Assembly: GCA_025056455.1 (NCBI GenBank)
Contig: JANWVY010000004.1
Location: 310,001 to 374,000, forward strand
Source of the DNA: Bryobacteraceae bacterium
GTDB lineage: Bacteria > Acidobacteriota > Terriglobia > Bryobacterales > Bryobacteraceae
Length of the DNA stretch: 64,000 nt
Reading direction: 5' to 3'
Part shown: piece after piece, positions 38,314-48,828 of the stretch
Layout: each line of letters begins with the position of its first letter
How positions within the stretch are numbered: the stretch's first letter is position 1
The notes under the pieces: generated by a model
What the model was told of the DNA's origin: nothing
The model's database searches: none
The model's input: the letters and a program-made list of their open reading frames with translations, nothing else
Translations under genes and position numbers: made by a program

Positions 38314-38368
38314 CCCGGCAAGTGCACCGAGACACTCTCCGCGCTCGGGATAAGATTGTAGGTGCGGA

Positions 38369-39142
38369 ATGTCCATTCCTCCCCTTCCACCCTCTCTGGA
38401 AAGTCTCGGCCGCAGGCCTTTTTCTTTCTATCCGCCTGTCGTCAACATTGAGCACAACGAGTGGGTGTACCAGCGGGCCACCTGGTCTGAGATCCTTGTC
38501 CTCAACACAAAAACTCAAGAGGAAGTCTGGGTGCCGCGGCGCTTTCTAGGCGAAGTTTCGAAAGTCGACGAGCCAGTGATGATTGTTGGCTTAAAGCGCG
38601 AGCTCGAATATAAAGCAGGCGCACTCTGGCCTCACGAACGCCGAGTGATCGAGATGCCACGAGCCGTCAATGACTTGCCTCCCAGCCCCACGGAGCCACA
38701 GGCCGCTCCGAAGCCTCGCAACGTGACCGGAATTCGCCTGAATGACGGCGCGGAATCCCGAATCGGAAAGCTGATTGTGGCGGCGCTCGTCCTTGGCGTG
38801 CTCGTCACTTTTGGCGTGGTCAGCTTCTTTCGCGCCCGTACCGATCCTTCCCGGGTGACCTTTGTCCCTATCCTTCAGCAAACCATCGGACTCACCGCCC
38901 AGGACAAATATCATGATGTTGTCCGCAAACTCGGGCAGCCGACGGAGGACTACTGGAAGTCGGACATCGGTGAGCTTCAGTACCGCGTTCTTCGCTACAA
39001 GGACAAGGGCTGGTACGTCATTCTCATGGGCAGTGACCGCGAAGAGGCTCGTTATATCGGCACCATGAACGAAAACTGGAAACCGATCGACGCCACCGAT
39101 CCGCGCACGCGCGCCATGCTGAATGGCTTGCCTCGATTCTGA
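38369..39142 (+). CDS. Hypothetical protein with one membrane helix
   Basis: A 257-residue protein that I do not recognise. The N-terminal part (VNIEHNEWVYQRATWSEILV, VPRRFLGEVSKVDEPVMIVGL) looks like a compact soluble domain. A membrane helix lies at about residues 133-152 (IVAALVLGVLVTFGVVSFF), followed by a domain with DVVRKLGQPTEDYWKS and YRVLRYKDKGWYVILMG, which resembles BamE/SmpA-type repeats that recognise a partner. No neighbour suggests a function. Confidence 0.68.
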   Translation: MSIPPLPPSLESLGRRPFSFYPPVVNIEHNEWVYQRATWSEILVLNTKTQEEVWVPRRFLGEVSKVDEPVMIVGLKRELEYKAGALWPHERRVIEMPRAVNDLPPSPTEPQAAPKPRNVTGIRLNDGAESRIGKLIVAALVLGVLVTFGVVSFFRARTDPSRVTFVPILQQTIGLTAQDKYHDVVRKLGQPTEDYWKSDIGELQYRVLRYKDKGWYVILMGSDREEARYIGTMNENWKPIDATDPRTRAMLNGLPRF

Positions 39143-39143
39143 A

Positions 39144-39159
39144 CTTGTTTTTGAACAAG
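39144..39159 (+). terminator. Weak hairpin after the membrane protein gene
   Basis: CTTGTT/AACAAG with a 4-base loop starts two bases after the stop codon and is followed by CGTTTCC, a poor T-tract. Confidence 0.3.
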
Positions 39160-39343
39160 CGTTTCCGGCGCTCTTCGCACGACCAGCGGCAACCGCAGCA
39201 AAGCCCGCCACGTCTTCCTTGCCAGATGCTCCGGGCCGGTAAGGCGTCGGGCCTCGCTCTGGCTCAAACCCAAACCTTGCTTCCGGGCGGTTATAGTATT
39301 CTGAGATCGTAAGGCAGAGGTTCCAATCATGGGAGGTCCGCTT

Positions 39344-40531
39344 ATGATGACCGCTTTTTGCAGACTGAGCTTGCTTTCGGCGGCCACGGCTTTGCTTGCG
39401 GGAATGGCGTTCGCTCAGACGGGTGCGATAGAAGGTGACGTAAAAGGCGAAGACGGTAAGCCACTGCCGAAAGGTGATTGCAAGAAATCCATCGGCGGCT
39501 GTATCAAAATCGAGCGCACCGACATCAAAGGCAACTACCAAACGGCCACCGACAAAAAGGGACATTATTTTCACGCAGGGCTGCCGCTGGGCGTCTATAA
39601 CGTAACGCTCGAAATCGATGGCAAGGTCAGAGACCGCGTACAGGGTGTCCGTACGCGGCTGGGTGATCCTGTCGTTGTGAATTTCGACCTTGCCGCCATG
39701 AAGCAAAGGCAAGAGGCCATGCAAAAAGCGGCGGAAACCGGACAACTCACCCAAGAGCAGTCCCGGGAAATGTCGGCTGAGCAAAGGGCCGCGATTGAAA
39801 AAGCCATGAAAGAGCGGGCGGCCGCCATGGCCAAGAACAAGGCCTTGAACGATGCCTTCAACGGTGGCATGGAAGCGCTCAAAACCAAACAGTATGACGC
39901 TGCGGTGCAATCGTTCACCAAAGCCGCCGAACTGGATCCGAAGCAGCACGTCATCTGGGCCCAACTGGCGGAATCCTATATGGGTTTAGGCGGCACGAAG
40001 ACCGGTCAGGAACAGGCAGATCTTTACGCGAAAGGGCTCGAAGCCTATAGTAAAGCAATTGAGCTGCTTCCCACCGATGCCGCCTACCGCAACAACTACG
40101 GTTTGGCTCTGGTCAAGGCCAAGAAAATTTCCGAGGCTCAAGCCGAACTCGAGAAGGCGGCGCAGCTAGATCCAGCAAATGCCGGCCGCTACTTCTACAA
40201 CCTTGGCGCGGTGCTTGTGAACTCGGGGCAGAATGAGCCGGCCGGTGAAGCTTTCAAGCGAGCCATCGAAGCTGACCCCAATTACGCTGATGCCCAGTAT
40301 CAATATGGGATTTATCTGCTGTCCAAGGCTATCACTACTGCCGATGGCAAGGTCGTCCCTCCTCCAGGCACGCGTGAGGCCTTCCAAAAGTACGTGGAGT
40401 TGAAACCGGATGGCCCGTTTGCTGAATCGGCCAAAGGGATGCTCGCTTCTCTCGACGCCACTGTCGCTACCGAGTACAAGAATCCGGCAGCGCAGCAACA
40501 GCAGACCAAGAAGTCGACCAAGAAGAAGTAA
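39344..40531 (+). CDS. Exported TPR protein with carboxypeptidase-regulatory domain
   Basis: A 395-residue exported protein. A signal peptide (to AFAQ) is followed by a CarboxypepD_reg-like Ig domain (AIEGDVKGEDGKPLPKG, LPLGVYNVTLEIDG) to about residue 110, a charged helical linker, and at least four TPR repeats (KTKQYDAAVQSFTKAAELDP, GLEAYSKAIELLPTD, ISEAQAELEKAAQLDPANAG, GEAFKRAIEADPNYADA). It ends in a Lys-rich tail. The ATG at 39344 has GGAGG seven bases before it; an ATG at 39329 lies ahead of this site and is less likely. It would act as an extracytoplasmic scaffold. Confidence 0.85.
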   Translation: MMTAFCRLSLLSAATALLAGMAFAQTGAIEGDVKGEDGKPLPKGDCKKSIGGCIKIERTDIKGNYQTATDKKGHYFHAGLPLGVYNVTLEIDGKVRDRVQGVRTRLGDPVVVNFDLAAMKQRQEAMQKAAETGQLTQEQSREMSAEQRAAIEKAMKERAAAMAKNKALNDAFNGGMEALKTKQYDAAVQSFTKAAELDPKQHVIWAQLAESYMGLGGTKTGQEQADLYAKGLEAYSKAIELLPTDAAYRNNYGLALVKAKKISEAQAELEKAAQLDPANAGRYFYNLGAVLVNSGQNEPAGEAFKRAIEADPNYADAQYQYGIYLLSKAITTADGKVVPPPGTREAFQKYVELKPDGPFAESAKGMLASLDATVATEYKNPAAQQQQTKKSTKKK

Positions 40532-40551
40532 TTTTCTTGATGAGGCGAACG

Positions 40552-40575
40552 GGGGACGCACGAGCGTCCCCTTTT
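40552..40575 (+). terminator. Intrinsic terminator after the TPR gene
   Basis: GGGGACGC/GCGTCCCC with loop ACGA is a perfect 8-bp stem followed by four T residues, 21 bases after the stop codon. The next gene starts 16 bases beyond it. Confidence 0.8.
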
Positions 40576-40591
40576 CGTGTATCTGTCCCCT

Positions 40592-40879
40592 ATGATTCGC
40601 GCTCTGCTCTATGCGGTTTTGAGCATCGTGGCCATCACGGTGATCCGGCTCGTTGCAGGTCTCGTGATGAAAGCGGTCGCCGATTCCCTTCGCCCGCAAG
40701 GCAGTCCACCGGCCGGCCAGCGCGCACGGCGAGGCGGGGCGGTTCCAACGAGTGGAGAGCTAAAACCTTGCCAGAGTTGTGGCGCGTATGTTTTGGCGTC
40801 GGTGGCCAAGACCTTGCAGTTCGGGAGCAGCACGGCCTACTTTTGTTCTGAGGACTGCCGCAAAAAAGCCCGCCCCTAG
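40592..40879 (+). CDS. Small membrane protein with a C-terminal zinc-binding motif
   Basis: A 95-residue protein with one membrane helix at residues 2-28 (IRALLYAVLSIVAITVIRL) and a cytosolic-type C-terminus with CQSCG near 62 and FCSEDCR near 84: a CxxC...CxxxC pattern like TRASH-type or PP0621-family metal-binding modules. GTG 40577 is an alternative start. Its 3' end overlaps the carbonic anhydrase gene by four bases on opposite strands. Function unknown. Confidence 0.7.
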   Translation: MIRALLYAVLSIVAITVIRLVAGLVMKAVADSLRPQGSPPAGQRARRGGAVPTSGELKPCQSCGAYVLASVAKTLQFGSSTAYFCSEDCRKKARP

Positions 40880-41949
40880 GGCCGTAGGGAAGCCAGTTGA
40901 GCAGGGAACTCCCCCATCCAATTGACCTTGCCCGTGTGCGGTTCATAGACTCCCCCAACGATTTTTACGGCTCCTAAACGTACTCTCTTAGAAACTGTCG
41001 CGCTGCCGCGAAGCAGGTTCTGAGCTACATTCCAAACATTTACGCGCGCGGTCTCTTCCAGCAGATCCTGGCCACGAAGACTTGGGTTATAGTGCCGCGT
41101 TTGGTGGGCTGCGGCATCCAGCAAATGGGATAGCGGCGCGATTTCCTCGGGCATTGGCTCCCCTCCTACCGTAGCTTTCAACAGAGGGCAATCCAGATGA
41201 CCGAGCACGACCAGCAACTTGGCCTTGGTGTAGGTTAACGGATGCGCCACCGAGGCGATTAAATCCCGCGAGGCGACCGGTCCGGCCGTGCGCACGCAAA
41301 CCAGCTCGCCTGCACGTTGTGCGAACAAAGATTCCGGGCTAACGCTGAGGTCGGAGCAAGTCAAAACAATGGCTTTCGGCGAATACGGGCGGGGCACTCC
41401 CGCGTTCCGCAACGGTTGGGAGGCAACCCAGCGCTGATTTCCTGCGGCCAAGGCCCGCAGGATCTCTTCTGGTGTTTGCAGTTCGGCGTCAACCTCCGCT
41501 GTTACCTGCACCGAGTAAGGCGCTTCGAGCGATTGCCGAGCTGGCGCTTGGCGCCGCAGGGTTCGACCCGTTCGCGTCGCTGTCTCGGACGCAGCAGCAG
41601 TGGATTTCACATAGGAACCAGGCCGCAAGAAGGGCGCTTTCCGCTCAACCCGTGCACCCTCTCGCTTTTGGCCCGCATCCCGGTGGTGAGGCTGTTCCCC
41701 TTTTTCGGGTCCGTGCGCCGGCATCTGTCCTGGATGGCTGGCCGGCTTTTTCACCTCTCCGAGGGCCGAGGGCTTCTGCTCGTCTGAGGAGTGTCCGGAA
41801 TCCTTTGCGGACTGGATCTGCGCGGGTTTGCTGTGGGGAGGTTTTTCGCCCGGCTTGGAGCTGGCTCCCGCGGCCAGCGAGCGAGAAAACAAAAAGGCAG
41901 AGACGGCAACCCACGTCAACGGCTTCTTCAAGTTCAAACTCCTGGTCAT
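40876..41949 (-). CDS. Exported beta-carbonic anhydrase homologue with altered active site
   Basis: From ATG 41949 it is 357 residues: a signal-like N-terminus (LTWVAVSAFLFSRSLA), about 110 residues rich in Pro, Lys, Ser and Glu, then a beta-carbonic anhydrase domain (ILRALAAGNQRWVAS; VLTCSDLSVSPESLF; LLVVLGHLDCPLL). The zinc ligands Cys, Asp, His and Cys are present. The canonical CSDSR is CSDLS, so the arginine that pairs with the aspartate is absent, and GHxxCG is GHLDCP. Activity cannot be presumed. An alternative TTG start at 41931, with AGGAG seven bases ahead, is possible; both keep the signal. GalE lies 62 bases upstream on this strand. Confidence 0.85.
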   Translation of the reverse strand: MTRSLNLKKPLTWVAVSAFLFSRSLAAGASSKPGEKPPHSKPAQIQSAKDSGHSSDEQKPSALGEVKKPASHPGQMPAHGPEKGEQPHHRDAGQKREGARVERKAPFLRPGSYVKSTAAASETATRTGRTLRRQAPARQSLEAPYSVQVTAEVDAELQTPEEILRALAAGNQRWVASQPLRNAGVPRPYSPKAIVLTCSDLSVSPESLFAQRAGELVCVRTAGPVASRDLIASVAHPLTYTKAKLLVVLGHLDCPLLKATVGGEPMPEEIAPLSHLLDAAAHQTRHYNPSLRGQDLLEETARVNVWNVAQNLLRGSATVSKRVRLGAVKIVGGVYEPHTGKVNWMGEFPAQLASLRP

Positions 41950-42011
41950 TCTCCTTATCGGCTCTTCTGGCCCGGAGAGCGCCAGATTTTTGCTAACTAA
42001 AGTAAATTTCC

Positions 42012-42998
42012 TCAGTCCCGATGCAAACCAGACTCGAGCGCCTGCCGGTGCCACCGTACCGCTGAGGTGACAATGGTCTCCAGATCAGAGTGTCGGGGCT
42101 GCCAGTGCAGCAAGCGTTTCGCCTTGTCGGGCGCGGCCACCAGCTCTGCCGGATCGCCTGGACGCCGCGGAGCTTGCTTGACACACACCGGCGCGCCACT
42201 GATCCGCTGCACGACGTCAATTACGCTGCGTACACTGTATCCCCGTCCCACCCCTAAATTCATCGCTGCTGACTGGCCACCCTCTTGCAAATACTCAAGC
42301 CCCCGGACATGACCCTCCGCGAGATCGTCCACATGGATGTAATCTCGAACCGCCGTACCGTCGGGCGTCGGATAATCATCGCCATAAATTTCGATATGTG
42401 GCCGCAGCTTCAAAGCGGCATAGATCGCCAGCGGGATCAAATGCGTCTCCGGGGAGTGCATTTCGCCAATTTCCCCACCCAAGTCCGCGCCGGCCGCATT
42501 GAAATATCGAAGAGACAGCCAGCGAAGACCATGCGCGCGCGCATAGGCGGCCAGCGCCTCTTCAACATAAAACTTCGATTCTCCATACGGATTAATCGGA
42601 CGCCGCTTTTCGGTTTCCGGGATGGGAACTTGTTCCGGTTCGCCGTAGACGGCGGCGGTCGATGAAAACACAATTTGCTGAACATGATTGGCCACCATGG
42701 CGTCCAGCAAATGAATTGAATTCGCAAAGTTGTTGCGGTAATACTTGCCGGGATCGCGCACCGATTCCCCGACGTAGGCCGACGCCGCCAAATGAATTAC
42801 TGCGTCCACTCCCTTCAAAAGCTCGCAAAGCCGGGCGCGGTCTGCCAGATCCGCCTCAATGAGCGGCCCCCAGCGTACCGCCCAGCGGTGACCCATCGAA
42901 AGGTTATCTACAACAATGGGCTGGTGCCCGGCTCGGGCAAGCGCCTTCGCCACGTGGCTGCCAATGTAGCCGGCACCTCCCGTTACTAGGACTCGCAA
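42012..42998 (-). CDS. galE: UDP-glucose 4-epimerase
   Basis: Interconverts UDP-glucose and UDP-galactose. The 328-residue short-chain-dehydrogenase fold has the NAD-binding TGGAGYIGSH at residues 6-15, the serine of SSTAAVYG near 115, the catalytic pair in NPYGESK near 139, and the substrate-binding RYFNAAGAD and IYGDDYPTPDGTAVRDYIHV blocks (positions 165-225). The start is TTG 42998, supported by GGAGGAG eight bases before it. Confidence 0.95.
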   Translation of the reverse strand: MRVLVTGGAGYIGSHVAKALARAGHQPIVVDNLSMGHRWAVRWGPLIEADLADRARLCELLKGVDAVIHLAASAYVGESVRDPGKYYRNNFANSIHLLDAMVANHVQQIVFSSTAAVYGEPEQVPIPETEKRRPINPYGESKFYVEEALAAYARAHGLRWLSLRYFNAAGADLGGEIGEMHSPETHLIPLAIYAALKLRPHIEIYGDDYPTPDGTAVRDYIHVDDLAEGHVRGLEYLQEGGQSAAMNLGVGRGYSVRSVIDVVQRISGAPVCVKQAPRRPGDPAELVAAPDKAKRLLHWQPRHSDLETIVTSAVRWHRQALESGLHRD

Positions 42999-43176
42999 GA
43001 AATTCTCCTCCAGCTGTCGAAAATCCCCTCCATGATACCATCCCGGTTCCTATCCCTTTTTCCCACAACGAGATCCAAGCCGCCCGCAAAGCCAGCTGAA
43101 GGCTTTCGCGCTGAACTCTCACCCTTGCGCTGCGGCCTGGCGAAGGCCCGCACCCTTTGCGATAGGATGACCATAT

Positions 43177-44715
43177 ATGCCGCGTTATGCCGCCATCGAT
43201 ATTGGCAGCAACTCCGTGCGCCTGCTGGTGGCTGAGATCGGCGCTGACGGCCAGATGAAGGTGCTCGCTGACGAGCGCACGGTCATCCGGCTGGGGGAAA
43301 GCGTGTTCCGCCAGGGGTTCTTGAGCGCGGAAGCGCTCGACGATCTCACTGCGGTGCTGGTACGGATGGCTACCATCATCCGCCAGCACGATCTCGATGG
43401 AATGCGAGTGGTGGCGACCTCCGCGGTTCGCGACGCCAGCAATCAGCAAGAATTCCGCGATCGTGTCGCTTCGGCCATTGGAGCTCCCGTGGAGATCATC
43501 TCCGGTCTTGAAGAGGCGCGCTTGATCCATTTGGGAGTCCAAGCCCGCTGGCCTGGCCTAAAACAGCGAGCCCTCATCATTGATGTGGGGGGCGGCAGCG
43601 CCGAGATCATTCTGAGTGAAGGCCAGGCTTTGAAGGCGGCCTTCTCCAAACCGCTCGGAGCCGTCCGTCTCAAGGAAGTCTTTCTGCAACATGATCCTCC
43701 CCAGGCCGTTGAGCTGCGCCGGCTCGAAGAATATATCGCGGAAAAGGTCAGACCGGCCCTCGAGCGGATTGGGACCGCCCCCTTTGAGCGGGCCATTGGC
43801 ACCTCTGCCACGGCGGCCGCTCTGGTCTGCGCTATCCACCGGATTCCGCGCGCCCGGCGCGAGCAGGCCGACCGCCTCAAGGTGACCCGCCAGCAAGTCC
43901 GGCGGCTCTACCTCGATCTTTCCGGAAAGGATCTCGCCCAAAGGCGGAAACAGGTTGGCGTTGGACCGCGCCGCGCGGAAATTATTGTCCCCGGCGTGGC
44001 CGTCTTCGATCGAGTGATGGAGATGTTCCGTCTTCCCTCGCTGTTCTACTCCACGGCGGGAGTCCGCGATGGCGTGATTGCCGACCTGGCCCAACGCCGT
44101 GTCGGGCGGGAACGCTCCCTGCTTGATCGAGAGCAGCGCCGCGTCGTTGAGCAAATGGCCCGCCGCTACGGCGTATCCGTCCCCCACGCGCGGCAAGTGG
44201 CGGCTTTGGCCCACCGCTTATTTGAAATCCTCCAGCCGCTTCACAAACTCCCGCCTCCGGCTGGGCGTCTGCTCGAAGCGGCTGCCTACCTGCACGACAT
44301 CGGCCACTACATCAGCGACTCGGCCCATCATAAGCACTCTGCCTACATCGTGGCCAACTCCCCCATGCCCGGCTTCACGGTCGCAGAACGCCACTTGATC
44401 GCCATGCTGTGCCGCTTTCACCGCAAGTCCATGCCAGCAGGCAAGCACGAGGCGGTGCAGGACATGACGCCCGAGGACCGGCGCACTCTGCTCTATCTAG
44501 TGCCTCTGTTGCGGCTGGCCGATAGCCTCGACCGCAGCCACTCCCAGCTCATCCAACAAGTGGACTGCGAATGCCGCAACGGAGCGGTGGCGCTGCGTGT
44601 GACCGCAGGCGCCGGCGTGGACCTCGATCTCTGGGCCGCCGAACGCGTCGCTGACGTCTTCCGTCAAGTTTATGGATGTGAACTGACCCTGCGCAGCGAA
44701 AGGGGTTCGCCATGA
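43177..44715 (+). CDS. ppx: Exopolyphosphatase / pppGpp phosphohydrolase (Ppx/GppA) with HD domain
   Basis: Splits phosphate from polyphosphate chains or pppGpp. The 512-residue protein has the actin-like phosphate loops DIGSNSVRLLV near residue 6 and VDVGGGSAEI near 135, the switch segment GTSATAAAL near 207 and a C-terminal HD domain with AAYLHDIGHYIS near 370 and HKHSAY. This long form is typical of many bacterial Ppx proteins. Its stop overlaps the ATG of a CHAD gene (ATGA), and CHAD domains bind polyphosphate, which favours the polyphosphate role over pppGpp. Confidence 0.93.
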   Translation: MPRYAAIDIGSNSVRLLVAEIGADGQMKVLADERTVIRLGESVFRQGFLSAEALDDLTAVLVRMATIIRQHDLDGMRVVATSAVRDASNQQEFRDRVASAIGAPVEIISGLEEARLIHLGVQARWPGLKQRALIIDVGGGSAEIILSEGQALKAAFSKPLGAVRLKEVFLQHDPPQAVELRRLEEYIAEKVRPALERIGTAPFERAIGTSATAAALVCAIHRIPRARREQADRLKVTRQQVRRLYLDLSGKDLAQRRKQVGVGPRRAEIIVPGVAVFDRVMEMFRLPSLFYSTAGVRDGVIADLAQRRVGRERSLLDREQRRVVEQMARRYGVSVPHARQVAALAHRLFEILQPLHKLPPPAGRLLEAAAYLHDIGHYISDSAHHKHSAYIVANSPMPGFTVAERHLIAMLCRFHRKSMPAGKHEAVQDMTPEDRRTLLYLVPLLRLADSLDRSHSQLIQQVDCECRNGAVALRVTAGAGVDLDLWAAERVADVFRQVYGCELTLRSERGSP

Positions 44716-45134
44716 CCTTGGAAGAGTTTGTTCGCCAGCAGGTAAGCCAGCTGATTGACCGGCTGGAATTCGAAATCCGGCGTGCCGCCACCGAACATGG
44801 AGCCGACGCCATTCACGATCTGCGTGTCGCCATCCGCCGGCTCACACAGGCTTTGCGCGCCTTCCGCTCCTTGTTTGGCAAACAGCCCGTCCGCCAGGTC
44901 CGTTCCCGTCTGCGTGAAGTTATGGACATCGCCGCTGAAATCCGCAGCCGGGACATCGCCTTGGAACTGTTTCAAGCGGCCGATATTCCCTCCAACTGCC
45001 CTGCCGGCGAGATGTTGCGCAAAGAGCGCGACAAGCAAGCGCGAAAGCTGCGGGCGAAGCTGAGACTTTGGCGCCGCGAAGAAGTCTGGCGGCAGTGGCG
45101 CCAGCTGCTCAGTCTGCCGGAGGTCGCTCCATGA
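44712..45134 (+). CDS. Half-CHAD protein, N-terminal part
   Basis: A 140-residue protein holding the first half of a CHAD domain. The conserved basic helix IHDLRVAIRRLTQALRAF near residue 36 supplies the His and Arg residues that bind polyphosphate, and further helices rich in Arg and Lys follow. The usual CHAD domain is a single chain of about 250-300 residues with two such four-helix units. Here the chain stops in ATGA, where a second gene begins at once. Coupled to ppx upstream in the same manner. Confidence 0.85.
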   Translation: MTLEEFVRQQVSQLIDRLEFEIRRAATEHGADAIHDLRVAIRRLTQALRAFRSLFGKQPVRQVRSRLREVMDIAAEIRSRDIALELFQAADIPSNCPAGEMLRKERDKQARKLRAKLRLWRREEVWRQWRQLLSLPEVAP

Positions 45135-45643
45135 AACGGCTCGAAGGGCGCTGGCAGCCCCACCAATCCTGCGCCGTCAATCTCAAGCGCGAACTGCCCA
45201 GATTCATCGAGGCCTATTTCACGGCCGGTCGCAAGGCGGCGCGAAAGCGGGCCTCTGTCGAGCAACTGCACGAGTTCCGCCTGGCCACCAAGCACTTTCG
45301 CTACCTGGTAGAAATGTTTCAACCGCTGCTTGCCCCGCGAGTCGAAGAACTGCTCAAAAGACTCCGCCATATCCAAAACCTCCTCGGTGACCTGAACGAT
45401 TACGCGACCACCCGCCAGTTGCTCGAAAGCGAACAGAACCGCCCTGAAGTGGTGGCGCTGTTCTCCTACCTCGACGAAGCGAGCCGCAAAAAACGTCGGG
45501 AGTTTCGCCGTTACTGGCTCGAAGTCTTCGATGCCGAGGACCAGCAGGATTTCTGGCTTCAAACACTGACCACCAGGATCCGGAGAAAGCACACCCCAGC
45601 AGCGGTGTCTGAAACCCAACCACAGGTGGCCGTGGGAGTTTGA
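45131..45643 (+). CDS. Half-CHAD protein, C-terminal part
   Basis: A 170-residue protein with the second CHAD repeat: LHEFRLATKHFRYLVEMF near residue 42, then LRHIQNLLGDLNDYATTRQLL, the standard C-terminal CHAD signature. Start ATG 45131 overlaps the previous stop by four bases and has GGAGG six bases upstream, so translation is probably coupled and it need not be a sequencing error. The two halves together match one whole CHAD protein and would likely assemble as a complex. A broken gene that still makes one protein by frameshift is the alternative. Confidence 0.82.
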   Translation: MKRLEGRWQPHQSCAVNLKRELPRFIEAYFTAGRKAARKRASVEQLHEFRLATKHFRYLVEMFQPLLAPRVEELLKRLRHIQNLLGDLNDYATTRQLLESEQNRPEVVALFSYLDEASRKKRREFRRYWLEVFDAEDQQDFWLQTLTTRIRRKHTPAAVSETQPQVAVGV

Positions 45644-45669
45644 TTCGTTCTCCCCGGGCATGCTATCCT
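45640..45669 (+). promoter_or_regulatory. Putative promoter of the ATP synthase operon
   Basis: TTGATT at 45640-45645 and TATCCT at 45664-45669 with an 18-base spacer lie about 55 bases before the b' gene, overlapping the stop of the CHAD gene. Confidence 0.4.
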
Positions 45670-45724
45670 ACGCATTTAAGTTTGGCCTCAAAGGCTCGCT
45701 CAAACCGTTTCCCATAGCATCGCA

Positions 45725-46174
45725 ATGGAATCGACCATAAACGCGCTCGGCGGCATTCTGCTGAACGCCATTCCTACTTTCCTGCTGTTTTTGCTTTTGC
45801 ATTTTTACTTGAAGGCGGTGTTCTTCGGGCCGCTCGAGAGAATTCTCAAACAGCGCCACGAGGCGACCGTAGGGGCGCGCCAGCGGGCGGAGGAGAGTCT
45901 CGCAAAAGCCGAAGCGAAAGCAAACGAATATGAAGCAAAGTTGAAGCAGGTACGCGCCGAGATCTATCAAGAGCAAGAAAACATGCGCCGGAAATGGCAG
46001 CAAGATCAAGATGCACAAGTCGCTTCTGCCCAGCAGAAGGCCAAGGAGATGGTGGCGTCAGCGAAGGCCGAAATCGAGTCAGACCTGGTGGCCGCAAAGA
46101 AGGTCCTGGAAGCTGAAAGCCGTTTCCTCGCCTCCCAGATCGCCCAACGCGTGCTGAGCGGAGGAGCGGCATGA
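45725..46174 (+). CDS. ATP synthase F0 subunit b'
   Basis: The 149-residue protein has one N-terminal membrane helix (IPTFLLFLLLHFYLKAVFF) followed by a long charged coiled coil, as in the stator stalk of F-type ATP synthase. It has no signal peptide. With the next gene it gives the b/b' pair of the heterodimeric peripheral stalk. Subunits a and c, which would normally precede, are not present upstream. It overlaps the next gene by four bases. Confidence 0.9.
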   Translation: MESTINALGGILLNAIPTFLLFLLLHFYLKAVFFGPLERILKQRHEATVGARQRAEESLAKAEAKANEYEAKLKQVRAEIYQEQENMRRKWQQDQDAQVASAQQKAKEMVASAKAEIESDLVAAKKVLEAESRFLASQIAQRVLSGGAA

Positions 46175-46728
46175 AGCGTTTGCTTGTTGCTCTCTTTCTG
46201 ATGGCGCCCTTGCTCGGCTCAGAATCTGGACACGGAGCGGGCAGCCAAGAGCCGAGCATCCTCTGGAAATGGGCCAATTTTATTCTGCTCGCGGGCGCTC
46301 TTGCCGCGTTAATCCGCAAATACGCCGGACCTTTCTTTGAGTCTCGCAATCAGGCCATTCGCGGAGCCTTTGAACAGGCTGAGCAGGTGCGAGCTGAAGC
46401 CGAACGGCGCATCGCAGACATTGAGGCCAAGGTAGCAAATTTTGAGCGAGAAGTTCAGTCGCTGCGCGAGCAGTCCCGGCAAGAAATGGCGGCCGAAGCC
46501 GAGCGCATGCAGCAAATCACAGCTAGGACCGTCGCAAAAATTTTCGCCCAAGCGGAAATGGAAATTGCTTCCGCTTCCAAGCATGCACGGCAACAACTGA
46601 AGGCATTTTCCGCCGACCTTGCGCTGGAACTGGCTGCTGCCGAGATCCGCCAGCGCATGACCCCAGCCCAGCATCAAACCCTGGTGAACCAGTTTACCGC
46701 CAAACTCGGCTCCGTAATGAAGAACTAA
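46171..46728 (+). CDS. atpF: ATP synthase F0 subunit b
   Basis: 185 residues: a signal-like hydrophobic N-terminus (MKRLLVALFLMAPLLG), a second membrane segment (WKWANFILLAGALAALIRKY) and a long stalk coiled coil (RAEAERRIADIEAKVANFER). The extra N-terminal segment is seen in some F0 b subunits. It anchors the delta subunit and F1 to the membrane. ATGA overlap with b'. Confidence 0.92.
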   Translation: MKRLLVALFLMAPLLGSESGHGAGSQEPSILWKWANFILLAGALAALIRKYAGPFFESRNQAIRGAFEQAEQVRAEAERRIADIEAKVANFEREVQSLREQSRQEMAAEAERMQQITARTVAKIFAQAEMEIASASKHARQQLKAFSADLALELAAAEIRQRMTPAQHQTLVNQFTAKLGSVMKN

Positions 46729-46736
46729 GCGCACCC

Positions 46737-48825
<2,089 letters not shown>

Positions 48826-48828
48826 TCC

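Noticed and set aside
38591-39964. 457-codon open frame on the minus strand
   Set aside because: It lies antisense to two well-supported plus-strand genes (38369 and 39344), covers the spacer between them, and its translation lacks domains or a ribosome site. A GC-rich shadow.
45068-45130. Upstream ATG for the second CHAD gene
   Set aside because: It would add 21 residues overlapping the first CHAD gene in another frame; ATG 45131 has a ribosome site and the ATGA overlap.
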